A stretch of 41,248 nt of DNA, taken from contig NZ_CAMYKH010000011.1 of NCBI RefSeq assembly GCF_947258935.1, positions 1 through 41,248 on the forward strand, in the 5' to 3' direction. Of this stretch, positions 24,917 to 34,116 are shown piece after piece; the first letter of the stretch is position 1; the number at the start of each line of letters is the position of its first letter. The notes beneath the pieces are model-generated. The model saw only the letters and a list, made by a program, of their open reading frames with translations. It had not been told where the DNA came from and ran no database searches. Made by a program: the position numbers and the translations under genes. Source of the DNA: an uncultured Muriicola sp. GTDB lineage: Bacteria; Bacteroidota; Bacteroidia; Flavobacteriales; Flavobacteriaceae.

Positions 24917-24961
24917 ACTGATAAATGTCATAGTAATTCTTTGGTATTGGATTTAATTTCA
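24917..24961 (+). promoter_or_regulatory. FNR/CRP-like operator and weak -7-like element upstream of the tonB-like gene
   Basis: The 18-mer ACTGATAAATGTCATAGT at 24917-24934 is identical to that before nifJ. At the same 29.5-bp spacing stands TAATTTCA (24954-24961), which keeps TA and the first two T residues of TAnnTTTG but not the last two positions. The ATG follows at 24982. Confidence 0.55.
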
Positions 24962-24981
24962 ATGTATTAAAAGCCAATATC

Positions 24982-25704
24982 ATGCAAGTCAAAAAAAATC
25001 CAAAATTCGATTTAAATAGAAATAGTGGCCTTTATTTTGTTATTGGGCTTACTATTGTCTTGTTCCTAACATGGCGGGCACTAGAGTATAAGACGTATCC
25101 GAAAGACATGGAAACCTTAAGTATGGCGATGGCCGAAGACGACTTAAAAGAGGAAGTTCCTATAACGGAAGCCATTAAAACTCCTCCACCTCCCCCTCCA
25201 CCATCTGCACCTGAAGTAATTGAAGTTGTAGAAGATACTGAGGAGATAGAAGAAACCATTATTGAAAGTACTGAAATTAGTCAGGAAACGGTTATTGATG
25301 CAGTAATAGCAGTAGACGATGTGGAAGTAGGGGAAGAGGAAGAAGAAATAACAGTGCCCTTTGCTGTGATAGAGAACGTTCCTATTTTTCCCGGATGCGA
25401 ATCTGCCCGTAATAATGAAGAACGAAAAGAATGCTTTCAAAAAAAGATTCAGGAGCACATCATCAAGGAATTTAATTATCCCCCTGCTGCACTGGAACTC
25501 GGAATACAAGGAAAGGTATTTGTACAGTTCCTAATAGATTCTAAAGGTAATATCGGAAGCATAAGAATGCGAGGCCCGGACAAAAATTTGGAAAAAGAAG
25601 CTCACAGGATCGTCGCTTCACTTCCACAGATGACGCCAGGGAAACAAAGGGGAAGATCTGTTTCGGTTCCCTACAGCATTCCGATTAACTTTGTTATTCA
25701 ATAA
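24982..25704 (+). CDS. tonB: Energy transducer TonB family protein
   Basis: This protein is expected to carry proton-motive force from ExbB/ExbD to outer-membrane receptors. A single transmembrane helix (about residues 16-32) is followed by a periplasmic linker with a seven-proline run and an acidic Glu/Val-rich stretch. The C-terminal TonB domain begins near FNYPPAALELGIQGKVFVQF and ends with VPYSIPINFVIQ. Its 240 residues are typical for Bacteroidota TonB paralogues. No exbB, exbD or TonB-dependent receptor lies beside it. Its operator suggests expression linked to the ferredoxin genes. The symbol is family-level, because genomes of this group carry many copies. Confidence 0.9.
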   Translation: MQVKKNPKFDLNRNSGLYFVIGLTIVLFLTWRALEYKTYPKDMETLSMAMAEDDLKEEVPITEAIKTPPPPPPPSAPEVIEVVEDTEEIEETIIESTEISQETVIDAVIAVDDVEVGEEEEEITVPFAVIENVPIFPGCESARNNEERKECFQKKIQEHIIKEFNYPPAALELGIQGKVFVQFLIDSKGNIGSIRMRGPDKNLEKEAHRIVASLPQMTPGKQRGRSVSVPYSIPINFVIQ

Positions 25705-25717
25705 AGAATATTTTCTA

Positions 25718-25773
25718 AAGATTCATCTCATATATAGATCAAGGTGGGGCTAGGTCTGGAGATGGATCTTTTT
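25718..25773. terminator. Likely bidirectional terminator between convergent genes
   Basis: Arms 25718-25729 (AAGATTCATCTC) and 25759-25770 (GAGATGGATCTT) pair over 12 bp with one wobble and enclose a loop of 29 nt. T-rich sequence follows on the plus strand, and an AGAAAATATT stretch follows on the minus strand. It separates the tonB-like gene from the convergent phosphoesterase gene. The long loop lowers confidence. Confidence 0.5.
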
Positions 25774-26664
25774 CTATTGGTAATCTATAAGATTTTTTGG
25801 TCCTTCCAGTACTACTCTTACAATTTGTAGTGTACCATCTTCCTTGGTAGCTATATGCCATTTGATCAATACAATTGCACCATTGGTGATCTCAATTCCT
25901 GTAATACTTCTGGGATGAACACAACTACCATCGTTAAAAAAAGGAATTTCTCCAGGGCGCGCAAATCGTGGCCTGTGGGTATGCCCTACAATGGTTATGA
26001 GCTTATTGTTGTTTAGAATCCATTTTTTTATGCGTCGTTCCACTTTAATAAGCTCTTTGTAGTTTTTAGCCGGACTCGTCGGATCTGCAATACCCCAAAC
26101 TTGTAGAGGGGTCCAAAGCACCCGGACTAAAAATCTCGCCCAGCGCCAAAATGTGTAGTTCCACCAATCGGCCTGATGTCCGTGCACCAGAAAAATCTGC
26201 TGACCGGTATCGCGATGTTTTAAGACAAGTGCCTCGTGATAGGTAATATCCTTAAATAGATCTTTATTAGATTCATCGATGGGATCAAAATAACTACCTA
26301 AGTGCTTTTTCACGTAATCGGGGTCTTTGTAAACCATATCATGGTTTCCCCAAATCATGTGTAAGCGATTTTTCAAATGATATTCACGAAGTTGCTGGTA
26401 TACATTCTTATGGGCATCAAAAATGTCTTTAAAATGCATATTTTCCCATAATTCGTCTCCGTCGCCAAGTTCGCAATACTGAAATCCTTCCTTGTAATAA
26501 TGCCTGATGGCATGAAAATAGACGTTCCGATTGTTAGCAAAATCATCTGCAAAACTGTTATCTCCCCTATGGCAGTCACTGAAGAAGATAAATTTTGAGG
26601 AATCATCGAATAGCAACGTCTTGGCGTTCTTATAGGCCTTGCTGAGCCTTGTATTGGAAGACAT
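25774..26664 (-). CDS. Calcineurin-like metallophosphoesterase
   Basis: This is a binuclear metallophosphoesterase, 296 residues, cytoplasmic (no signal). All family metal-binding blocks are present in order: D30-x-H32 (FFSDCHRGD), G67-D68 (ELGDGDE), G106-N-H-D109 (WGNHD), H161/H163 (LVHGHQAD) and G227-H-T-H230 (IVGHTHRP). The Trp-rich stretch WWNYTFWRWARFLVRVLW (167-184) after the fourth block may contact a membrane or lipid substrate. This recalls UDP-2,3-diacylglucosamine hydrolase-type enzymes, but that match is not certain. It is divergent from the GAF gene by 114 bp. Confidence 0.88.
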   Translation of the reverse strand: MSSNTRLSKAYKNAKTLLFDDSSKFIFFSDCHRGDNSFADDFANNRNVYFHAIRHYYKEGFQYCELGDGDELWENMHFKDIFDAHKNVYQQLREYHLKNRLHMIWGNHDMVYKDPDYVKKHLGSYFDPIDESNKDLFKDITYHEALVLKHRDTGQQIFLVHGHQADWWNYTFWRWARFLVRVLWTPLQVWGIADPTSPAKNYKELIKVERRIKKWILNNNKLITIVGHTHRPRFARPGEIPFFNDGSCVHPRSITGIEITNGAIVLIKWHIATKEDGTLQIVRVVLEGPKNLIDYQ

Positions 26665-26778
26665 AGGGTTAATTTGTATAAATATCTTAAAAAAGTGAGG
26701 AACATCGGGTATTTTTTCTAATCAATAAGAAAAGGATTTGTTTTGTAATTTTATGGAGAAATAGTAGACCAATCTCTT

Positions 26779-29154
26779 ATGACATCAAAGGAAACAAATG
26801 AATTGCCATTAAAGCTAGTCATAAGTTTTGACAAACTTTTGAGACAGTACGAAGAAATGGCAAAAAGCGATGATCCATTTATGGTAGAGAAAGCCAAACG
26901 GATCCTGGATGCACAAGCCCCTTATCCTATTTTGAGGGAGGGCTTTACAGATGTTGCCCTTCTTGATACTTATAAGGATACAATTGGCCTTATCCTGGAG
27001 GACTCCTTTTCGGAAGTACTTACAGAAAATGAGATCAAGGCCGCATCCCTACCCTATTTCGATGTAACTTTCAACGAATCCAAACGCTTTAAAAAGATCC
27101 TCAAAGAAGCGGGAAAAGATTTTGGCCTATCACTGAGAAGGGAGAATGATAATATTGACTACATCATGGGGTGCGTTGTTATCCTAAATTATCATTATGG
27201 ATTTAAGCTAGATTTTCAACGACCTTTCTTTTACGAGATACCAGACACCAATGGTGTTATACGGCACTATCGTGTTTTGTACAATGCAGATTTCATGGAG
27301 ATCCTTCCAACTAAATTGTCTAAAGACCTTAATCAGGAAGATGTTGACCAGTTATTGGAAAACCCTTATAATATTGAATTATGGAAGGAAAAAATACCTC
27401 CAAATAGTTTTATTTCAAAGGGATTTGTTATTTCCAATATGTTCGATGCAACTGCAGAACAGGCTATTTCTAAAATTAAATCAGAATTAATTGCCAGCAA
27501 TAAAAGAGGCAGTAAAAATTTCATGAAAGATCTTCAGGCAACTTTTAAATCCTTTTTTAAACTTAAGGACTTAAAGGTAGGATTTGTAACCTATAATGCT
27601 GAAGAAGACCAGTTTGAAAAGGTTTTTGGTATTGGTATACAGAGTTTTTTATTGAATGATGGAGATTTTGAAGCTTGTAATAAGGCCCTATGCCATCAAT
27701 CCTATGAAAAGCTACTAAAGCTGAACACCTATTTTATTGTTCCAGATGTAGAGAAATATTTTGACAAATCTGGCGGAATGCAACCCTACAAGAACCTTAT
27801 GGAACAAGGGATAAAGAGCGCCATTTTAGCACCTATTGCACTCAATGGAAAATTGTTAGGAGTATTGGAGATCGTATCCCAGGTTACGAACCAGCTAAAT
27901 GGAGTAAATGCCAAAAAGCTAGACGATGTAATGCCCTATATTGTTTCCGCTGTGGTGCGCTCAAAGATCGAAGAAGAGAACTTAATAGATGCTATTATCC
28001 AAAAAGAATGTACTACCATTCATCCTGCCGTTTATTGGAAATTTAAGAAGGAGGCTAAACGATTCATCAAGGATGATCTAAAGGGGAATGAACCATCTTT
28101 CAATGAGATTGTATTTAAAGATGTATACCCCTTATACGGACAAACAGATATCCAGGGATCATCAAATGCCAGGAATATGGCCATTCAGAGGGATCTGATG
28201 ATACAATTATCTGAGATTAATACAATTCTTGAAGCCGCATGGCAGGAAACTAATCTTCCTATTTATGAAGAACTCATTTTTAGAGTAGAAAATCATATTG
28301 AGGATGTAAAAGAGGTGCTTCATACAAACAGTGAACAGGCTATTTATAATTTTGTAAAGAGCGAAATAGAACCTGTATTTCGGTTTTTGAAAAAGAATGA
28401 TTCCTCTCCTCTTATTAAACTTATTTCTTCTTACGAGAAACGTATTGACAGCGATACAGACACCTACTATGATCATAGGAAGAATTATGATATGACCATC
28501 ATGCAGACCAACAGGCAACTGGCAGCTATTCTAGATGAACGTCAAATAGAAGCACAGGCCATGTTCCCTCACTATTTTGAGCGTTACAAAACAGATGGAG
28601 TAGAGCATAACTTATATATTGGGAATGATATCACGGATGATAATTCTTTTGATATGCTATATCTTAATAATCTGCGCTTATGGCAATTACAGGTTATGTG
28701 TGATATGGAAAATGGCTATTACAACTTAAAACCCTTATTGCCTGTTAAGCTAGATGTAGCATCATTGATCCTTGTTTACAATACGTCACTTTCTATTCGG
28801 TTTAGAATGGATGAAAAACATTTTGATGTGGACGGCACGTACAATGCGCGATACGAGATCATAAAAAAGCGCATAGATAAATCCTTTATCAAAGGAACCA
28901 CAGAGCGTCTTACTTCAAAAGGGAAATTAGTAATTGTGTATTCTCAAAAGTCGGATGAATTAGAATATTTGAGATACATCTCATTTCTGAAGTCGAAAGG
29001 TTATTTTACCAACAATATAGAGATCGTAGAACTGGAAGGGCTTCAGGGAGTCACAGGATTAAAAGCTATCAGGGTCGAAATACTTTACAATAAACAAGAA
29101 GAACCTCAGAAAACATATACTTATGAAGACCTCATGGAGGCATTAAAAGCTTAA
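26779..29154 (+). CDS. GAF-domain protein of unknown function
   Basis: This is a large soluble protein of 791 residues with no signal peptide or transmembrane helix. A GAF-like domain is seen at about residues 245-415. Its typical core is KSAILAPIALNGKLLGVLEI, with LKVGFVTYNAEED at its start. The flanks are mostly helical. No histidine kinase, GGDEF, cyclase or DNA-binding motif was found, and the C-terminal 250 residues are unassigned. GAF domains bind small ligands or mediate dimerisation, so a sensing role is likely but the output is unknown. It ends in a 4-bp overlap with the convergent HD gene. Confidence 0.75.
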   Translation: MTSKETNELPLKLVISFDKLLRQYEEMAKSDDPFMVEKAKRILDAQAPYPILREGFTDVALLDTYKDTIGLILEDSFSEVLTENEIKAASLPYFDVTFNESKRFKKILKEAGKDFGLSLRRENDNIDYIMGCVVILNYHYGFKLDFQRPFFYEIPDTNGVIRHYRVLYNADFMEILPTKLSKDLNQEDVDQLLENPYNIELWKEKIPPNSFISKGFVISNMFDATAEQAISKIKSELIASNKRGSKNFMKDLQATFKSFFKLKDLKVGFVTYNAEEDQFEKVFGIGIQSFLLNDGDFEACNKALCHQSYEKLLKLNTYFIVPDVEKYFDKSGGMQPYKNLMEQGIKSAILAPIALNGKLLGVLEIVSQVTNQLNGVNAKKLDDVMPYIVSAVVRSKIEEENLIDAIIQKECTTIHPAVYWKFKKEAKRFIKDDLKGNEPSFNEIVFKDVYPLYGQTDIQGSSNARNMAIQRDLMIQLSEINTILEAAWQETNLPIYEELIFRVENHIEDVKEVLHTNSEQAIYNFVKSEIEPVFRFLKKNDSSPLIKLISSYEKRIDSDTDTYYDHRKNYDMTIMQTNRQLAAILDERQIEAQAMFPHYFERYKTDGVEHNLYIGNDITDDNSFDMLYLNNLRLWQLQVMCDMENGYYNLKPLLPVKLDVASLILVYNTSLSIRFRMDEKHFDVDGTYNARYEIIKKRIDKSFIKGTTERLTSKGKLVIVYSQKSDELEYLRYISFLKSKGYFTNNIEIVELEGLQGVTGLKAIRVEILYNKQEEPQKTYTYEDLMEALKA

Positions 29155-30356
29155 TTTACTACAAGATCAGCCATCCTCTCGGGCCCAAAATATCTAAAGG
29201 CAATACCAAAAGCTATCACAGAAATAATTATACCGATCATGAAAATGGTATAGGTCCATCGAAGAAGCTTGTATTTTCGATTTAAAACCAAGCCAAGAAA
29301 ATAAAGATCTTTAGTTAGTGAAGAATAGATATATTCTTTATCCTTCACTAATTCCATAATTGCCCATTCGAACTCGGCTAATTCCATTTTGTGAAAATTC
29401 CCGAAGAACAATAAATTCACTTTCTTATTTTTAACATCCTCCTTTGTAAACTTGCCACTTGTTACATTGGGTCGAGTTGCCGCAACCGCCAATACCATTG
29501 ATGCTACGCCAAAAACGATAAAGATTATTGTTGGATAAATTAAATAGGTATTGGAAGGATTGTCCAATTTTGGGATTAAGTTAGATAGGGCCAGGGAAAT
29601 AATGATGGCATTGACAGATAACAGAATATTTGCTTTTGTGTCGGCTATATCACTTAGGGTTAAATGGTTTTTTAGGGTAACCCTGAACAGCGTTTGAATA
29701 CCTCTGTCCGGACTTTCATTTTTGTATTTGGCTTTTAAGGATTCTTTTTTGGCTATATTTTTTTCTGTCTTCTTTTCTTTAATGAGTCTACGAAGATTCT
29801 TATCCTTTCCTGGTTGCCAATTTTTAATGGCATAATCCGTATAATAGCGATGTTCTGTGCGAAACATCTTCACGTTTTCATCGAGCCAGTCTTTGGTGGT
29901 GTAGGTAGCGATACCCAGTTTAGAAAGTTCTTCTCTAAGCAACTCGGAAGTTTCCAAAAAGCTTTTTTGTCCAAAATGCGAACAGTCGGCATCTCTGATG
30001 ATCTCCTCCAAAAGTGAAATAGGCTGGTAGTACCTTTGGGTTGCCATAATACAATCTTCTACACGGGCTATTAGCTTAGTGTCGTATTCAATTCTACTCA
30101 GGAAATCTTTTGCAATGTCACAACTGCTTTTCTCATGATTCTCCGATCCTTTTGTATAGCCCGTATCATGAAGCCAGGCAGCTAACAGAAGGACTTCTTT
30201 GTCCTTTTCTTCTAAGGAATAATAATCTATTAATACTTTAGTACTTTTAACTACGCGTTGGGTATGCCGTAAATTATGATAAAGAAATTTAGGGTCTAAT
30301 TCCCTGGATAATAAGTCTACCACAAATTGGTTAGTTTTCTCAACAAATTCCGACAT
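29151..30356 (-). CDS. HD-domain phosphohydrolase with Pycsar-effector-like (DUF5706) membrane tail
   Basis: The protein has 401 residues in two parts. An N-terminal HD domain (about 20-150) has its metal ligands: H28 or H31 (YHNLRHTQR), H63-D64 (AAWLHDTGY) and D122 or D124 (IRDADC). HD enzymes hydrolyse phosphoesters, often of (cyclic) nucleotides. After a charged linker, the C-terminal part (about 230-392) has three hydrophobic helices near 242-262, 271-294 and 366-389. The opening LSDIADTKANILLSVNA is characteristic of the PycTM/DUF5706 family of membrane effectors. No pyrimidine cyclase gene is adjacent. Its role could be nucleotide signalling or housekeeping. Confidence 0.8.
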   Translation of the reverse strand: MSEFVEKTNQFVVDLLSRELDPKFLYHNLRHTQRVVKSTKVLIDYYSLEEKDKEVLLLAAWLHDTGYTKGSENHEKSSCDIAKDFLSRIEYDTKLIARVEDCIMATQRYYQPISLLEEIIRDADCSHFGQKSFLETSELLREELSKLGIATYTTKDWLDENVKMFRTEHRYYTDYAIKNWQPGKDKNLRRLIKEKKTEKNIAKKESLKAKYKNESPDRGIQTLFRVTLKNHLTLSDIADTKANILLSVNAIIISLALSNLIPKLDNPSNTYLIYPTIIFIVFGVASMVLAVAATRPNVTSGKFTKEDVKNKKVNLLFFGNFHKMELAEFEWAIMELVKDKEYIYSSLTKDLYFLGLVLNRKYKLLRWTYTIFMIGIIISVIAFGIAFRYFGPERMADLVVN

Positions 30357-30401
30357 ATACTATATTTAGGTCTTACAAATTACAAAATTTAGACGTTGAA
30401 C

Positions 30402-33400
30402 ATGGTAAAACATTACACTCTTATACTACTTATTCTTTTGTTCACAAGCTGTGCTACCTATCGCGTAAAATACGATGACACTAATGCCACTGTAGATACA
30501 TTGACGACCAAAGAGATCTCTCATACGTTTTATTTAATTGGGGACGCCGGACTTTCTCCTGTGGGAGAATTAAATCCGGTTTTGAAATTATTCAGGGAAA
30601 AATTAAACAAGGCAAATAAAAAAAGCACAGCAATTTTCCTTGGAGATAATATTTACCCAGCAGGCTTACCAGACAAAAAAGACTCCACCGCCGCATATAA
30701 GATGGCCAAGAACCATCTGGATGCCCAACTTGCAACACTTGCAAATTTTAAAGGTCACCCTATCTTTATTCCCGGCAATCACGATTGGTACAATGAAGGA
30801 CTAATAGGCCTGGAGAGACAGCAGAAATACGTTGAAAAAAAGATAGATAAAAAGAATGTTTTTTTACCGGAGAACGGCTGTCCTATAGAAGTAGAAGAAA
30901 TTTCGGACGAGGTATTGCTGGTCACCATTGATACAGAATGGTTTCTTGTGAATTGGGATAATCACCCTACCATCAATGACGGATGCGATATAAAAAGCAG
31001 GGATGCCTTCTTTGAAGAAATTGAAAGCATCATAAAAAAGAACCGGGATCGTACTACTCTTATCGCTACGCATCATCCCATGTTTACCTATGGATCACAT
31101 AATGGTCTGTACGCATTTAAAAAGCATATATTTCCAGTAAATGAGACGCTGCCACTCCCCATTATTGGAAGTGTTATAAATGTTTTAAGGAGAACATCCG
31201 GAGCTTCTATTGAAGATCTTCAAAATAGCAGATATACTACTTTGAGAAAGCGACTGGTAACCTTGGCCCAGTTCTCAGATCGAGTAATTTTTACGTCAGG
31301 TCATGAACATACCTTGCAATATATTGTAGAAGATAACACGCCTCAGATCGTAAGCGGATCTGGCGCAAAAAAGGGGTATACAAGGTTAATGAACGGAAGT
31401 AAATTTTCAACAGGGCATCAAGGGTTTGCCAGTTTGGAAATCTATAAGGATGGGTCCTCTAAGGTAAGGTTCTATGGATTGGATGATAATGAAAACGAAG
31501 AGTTCCTATATGCTTCAGATGTACTTCCTCCTTTTAGAGAAATAAATGAGGACAAGTATCCCGAAATATTCCCAGCCGAAATAGAAGCTTCAGTTTATAC
31601 GGAAGAAGAAGTCAATAAAAGCGGATTCTATAAGGCTGTTTGGGGCGATAGATACAGATCTTATTATGGCACTAAGGTAAAGGTACCAACAGTACGATTA
31701 GACACACTTTTTGGAGGTTTGGTGCCCGTGAGAAAAGGTGGGGGCCATCAATCAAAATCATTGAGACTGCGTCATAAGAATGGCAAGGAATATGTAATGC
31801 GGGCCCTGCGTAAAAGTGCGGAACTATACTTACAAGCAATGGCTTTTAAAGATCAGTATATTGTAGGCGATTTTGAAAACACCTATACCGAAGATATTTT
31901 AAGTGATTTTTACACCGGGGCTCATCCGTATGCCCCCTTTACTATTGGTTCACTATCGGATGCCGTGGGAATTTTTCACACTAATCCTGTGCTGTACTAT
32001 GTGCCAAAACAATCAGCATTGGAAGAGTTCAATAAAACTTTTGGTGATGAACTATACATGATTGAGGAACATGCGGGTGACGGTCATGGTGACCTGGAGA
32101 GTTTTGGCTTTTCCAATGAATTAAAGAGCACGGAGAGTATGTTGGAAGACCTCAGAGAGGATGAGCGATATATAGTAGATACGGATCTTTTTATACGAGC
32201 CAGATTGTTCGATATGATCCTGGGAGACTGGGACAGGCATACCGATCAATGGCGCTGGGCCGAGTTTGAGGATAAAGAAAAAGACAAGATCGTTTATAAA
32301 CCCTTTCCCAGAGACAGGGATCAGGCCTTTTCCAACATGGGAGACGGAGCCTTAATGAGTGTTGCCACAAGAATTATTCCTGGCCTTCGGGTTATGGAAG
32401 GTTTTAATAAAGAAATTAGAAGTGTTGAAGGTTTTAACTCATCACCAAGAGTCTTTATTCTAGACCTGGCCATATTTCCGGAAACCACAGAGGAAGAATG
32501 GATCGCTCAGGCAGAATATATTAAAAGCAACCTTACAGCCTCGGATATTGACAAAGCCTTTTTACAATTTCCGGAGGAGGTTAGGGACGAAACCACCGAG
32601 GAGATCAAACGCATACTCTTAGCCAGAGCCTCTGCTATAACTGCAACAGCGAAGAAATACTATGCCGTTTTAAACAAGTTTGCTGTAGTCACAGGAACGG
32701 ATAAGGACGACTGGTTTGAAATAAATTACCTAAATGATAAGGAAATAGAAGTAAAAGGATATAGGATCATAGATGGAGAGAAAGAGAAATTATTCTTTAA
32801 AAAAACATTCTTTGAAGGAACCACGAAGGAAATATGGGTATATGGCTTGGATGATGACGACCGTTTTGAAGCCCGTGGAGAATTTAAAAATCGTATAAAG
32901 GTAAGGCTTATAGGAGGGCAGAATAACGATATTTATGACATTGAAAATGGCCATAATATCAGTATTTACGATTATCGTTCAAAGAAGAATACTTATAAGA
33001 ATACCCAGGGAGCCAGGATCAATAAAACGGATGAGTATAACATTAATACGTATTTGCCACTGAAGATTAAAGGTAATACCAACCAACTAATACCAACCAT
33101 TGGATTTAATCCGGATGATGGTTTTAAAATAGGTTTTAGTGATTTATACATTTTTAATGGATTTAGGCAAAATCCATTCACCCAACAACATAAGATCAAC
33201 GCTTCCTATTATTTTGCAACCAGTGGATTCGACCTGGGATATGCCGGAGAATTTGCGAACATCACTGATAAATGGAATTTTCAGATTCAGGGTCGGTTTA
33301 CGTCACCCAATTACAGCATCAACTTTTTTGGCTTTGGGAACGAGAGTGTCAATTTAGATGACACACTGGAACTAGACTATAACAGAGTTCGACTACAAAG

Positions 33401-34115
33401 CCTGTATGTGATTCCTTCTTTAGTTTGGCGAGGTCATTTAGGTGCTAAGTTTATGACCGGTGTTTCCTATGAAAGTATATCTGTGGAGGAAACGGATAAC
33501 AGATTTATTAATACATTTTATCAAGCAAATGGAGAAGATACCAAGAACAGTTTTATAGGAGTTTCTGCCCAATATTCCTATGATAACGTGGATAATACTG
33601 CTTTTCCTATGCTAGGAATGTCTGCCAACTTCGCCTTAGGCTATAAAACAAGCGTCACTAATTCTGATCAAGGTTTCGGATACTTTGTACCAAGTTTGTC
33701 TATTGATCATAAATTAGTTCCTGGAGGCTGGTTAGTCCTGGCTACAAAATGGAAGGCTCATTTTAATTTCGGCAACGATTTTGAATTTTATCAAGGCGCA
33801 AGTATCGGAGGGGTAGACGGGCTGCGTGGATTTAGGAATCAGCGATTTACAGGGAAAACATCCTATTATCAGAATACAGATCTGCGGCTGAGTTTAAAGA
33901 AATTAAAAACGGGAATCTTGCCCACTACTTTTGGCCTTTACGGAGGGTTCGATTACGGAAGAATTTGGTTGCCAGGTGAAAATTCAGATCAATGGCATAC
34001 TTCTTATGGTGGGGGTATTTTTCTGAATGCATCCGATTTTATCACTGCCAGGGCGGCCCTTTTTCAAAGTGCTGATGGGTCTAGAGTAACATTTGGATTA
34101 GGATTTGGGTTCTAA
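30402..34115 (+). CDS. Outer-membrane phosphoesterase with kinase-like region and BamA-type barrel
   Basis: This very large exported protein has 1237 residues from ATG 30402; an in-frame TTG at 30396 would add only two. Residues 1-17 are a lipoprotein signal (LLFTSC17). A calcineurin-like phosphoesterase domain follows: G47-D-A-G50, G81-D-N83, G125-N-H-D128, T223-H-H225 and S299-G-H-E-H303. The middle region (about 440-780) shows kinase-like motifs: a glycine-rich GGGHQSKSLRLR (446-457), KEYVMRALRKS (462-472), the catalytic-loop-like GDWDRH (608-613) and RDRDQAF (637-643). From about residue 900 come beta-strands ending in FGLGFGF, as in BamA/TamA-type barrels. It is convergent with the next operon, 1 bp apart. 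Substrate unknown. Confidence 0.85.
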   Translation: MVKHYTLILLILLFTSCATYRVKYDDTNATVDTLTTKEISHTFYLIGDAGLSPVGELNPVLKLFREKLNKANKKSTAIFLGDNIYPAGLPDKKDSTAAYKMAKNHLDAQLATLANFKGHPIFIPGNHDWYNEGLIGLERQQKYVEKKIDKKNVFLPENGCPIEVEEISDEVLLVTIDTEWFLVNWDNHPTINDGCDIKSRDAFFEEIESIIKKNRDRTTLIATHHPMFTYGSHNGLYAFKKHIFPVNETLPLPIIGSVINVLRRTSGASIEDLQNSRYTTLRKRLVTLAQFSDRVIFTSGHEHTLQYIVEDNTPQIVSGSGAKKGYTRLMNGSKFSTGHQGFASLEIYKDGSSKVRFYGLDDNENEEFLYASDVLPPFREINEDKYPEIFPAEIEASVYTEEEVNKSGFYKAVWGDRYRSYYGTKVKVPTVRLDTLFGGLVPVRKGGGHQSKSLRLRHKNGKEYVMRALRKSAELYLQAMAFKDQYIVGDFENTYTEDILSDFYTGAHPYAPFTIGSLSDAVGIFHTNPVLYYVPKQSALEEFNKTFGDELYMIEEHAGDGHGDLESFGFSNELKSTESMLEDLREDERYIVDTDLFIRARLFDMILGDWDRHTDQWRWAEFEDKEKDKIVYKPFPRDRDQAFSNMGDGALMSVATRIIPGLRVMEGFNKEIRSVEGFNSSPRVFILDLAIFPETTEEEWIAQAEYIKSNLTASDIDKAFLQFPEEVRDETTEEIKRILLARASAITATAKKYYAVLNKFAVVTGTDKDDWFEINYLNDKEIEVKGYRIIDGEKEKLFFKKTFFEGTTKEIWVYGLDDDDRFEARGEFKNRIKVRLIGGQNNDIYDIENGHNISIYDYRSKKNTYKNTQGARINKTDEYNINTYLPLKIKGNTNQLIPTIGFNPDDGFKIGFSDLYIFNGFRQNPFTQQHKINASYYFATSGFDLGYAGEFANITDKWNFQIQGRFTSPNYSINFFGFGNESVNLDDTLELDYNRVRLQSLYVIPSLVWRGHLGAKFMTGVSYESISVEETDNRFINTFYQANGEDTKNSFIGVSAQYSYDNVDNTAFPMLGMSANFALGYKTSVTNSDQGFGYFVPSLSIDHKLVPGGWLVLATKWKAHFNFGNDFEFYQGASIGGVDGLRGFRNQRFTGKTSYYQNTDLRLSLKKLKTGILPTTFGLYGGFDYGRIWLPGENSDQWHTSYGGGIFLNASDFITARAALFQSADGSRVTFGLGFGF

Positions 34116-34116
34116 G

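Noticed and set aside
25144-25509. Antisense frame rich in Phe and Tyr within the tonB-like gene
   Set aside because: Its composition mirrors the Glu/Lys-rich coding strand; it has no domain and no promoter.
29151-30356. A complete Pycsar anti-phage system
   Set aside because: Only an effector-like membrane module is seen; no pyrimidine nucleotide cyclase is encoded nearby and no other defence genes surround it.
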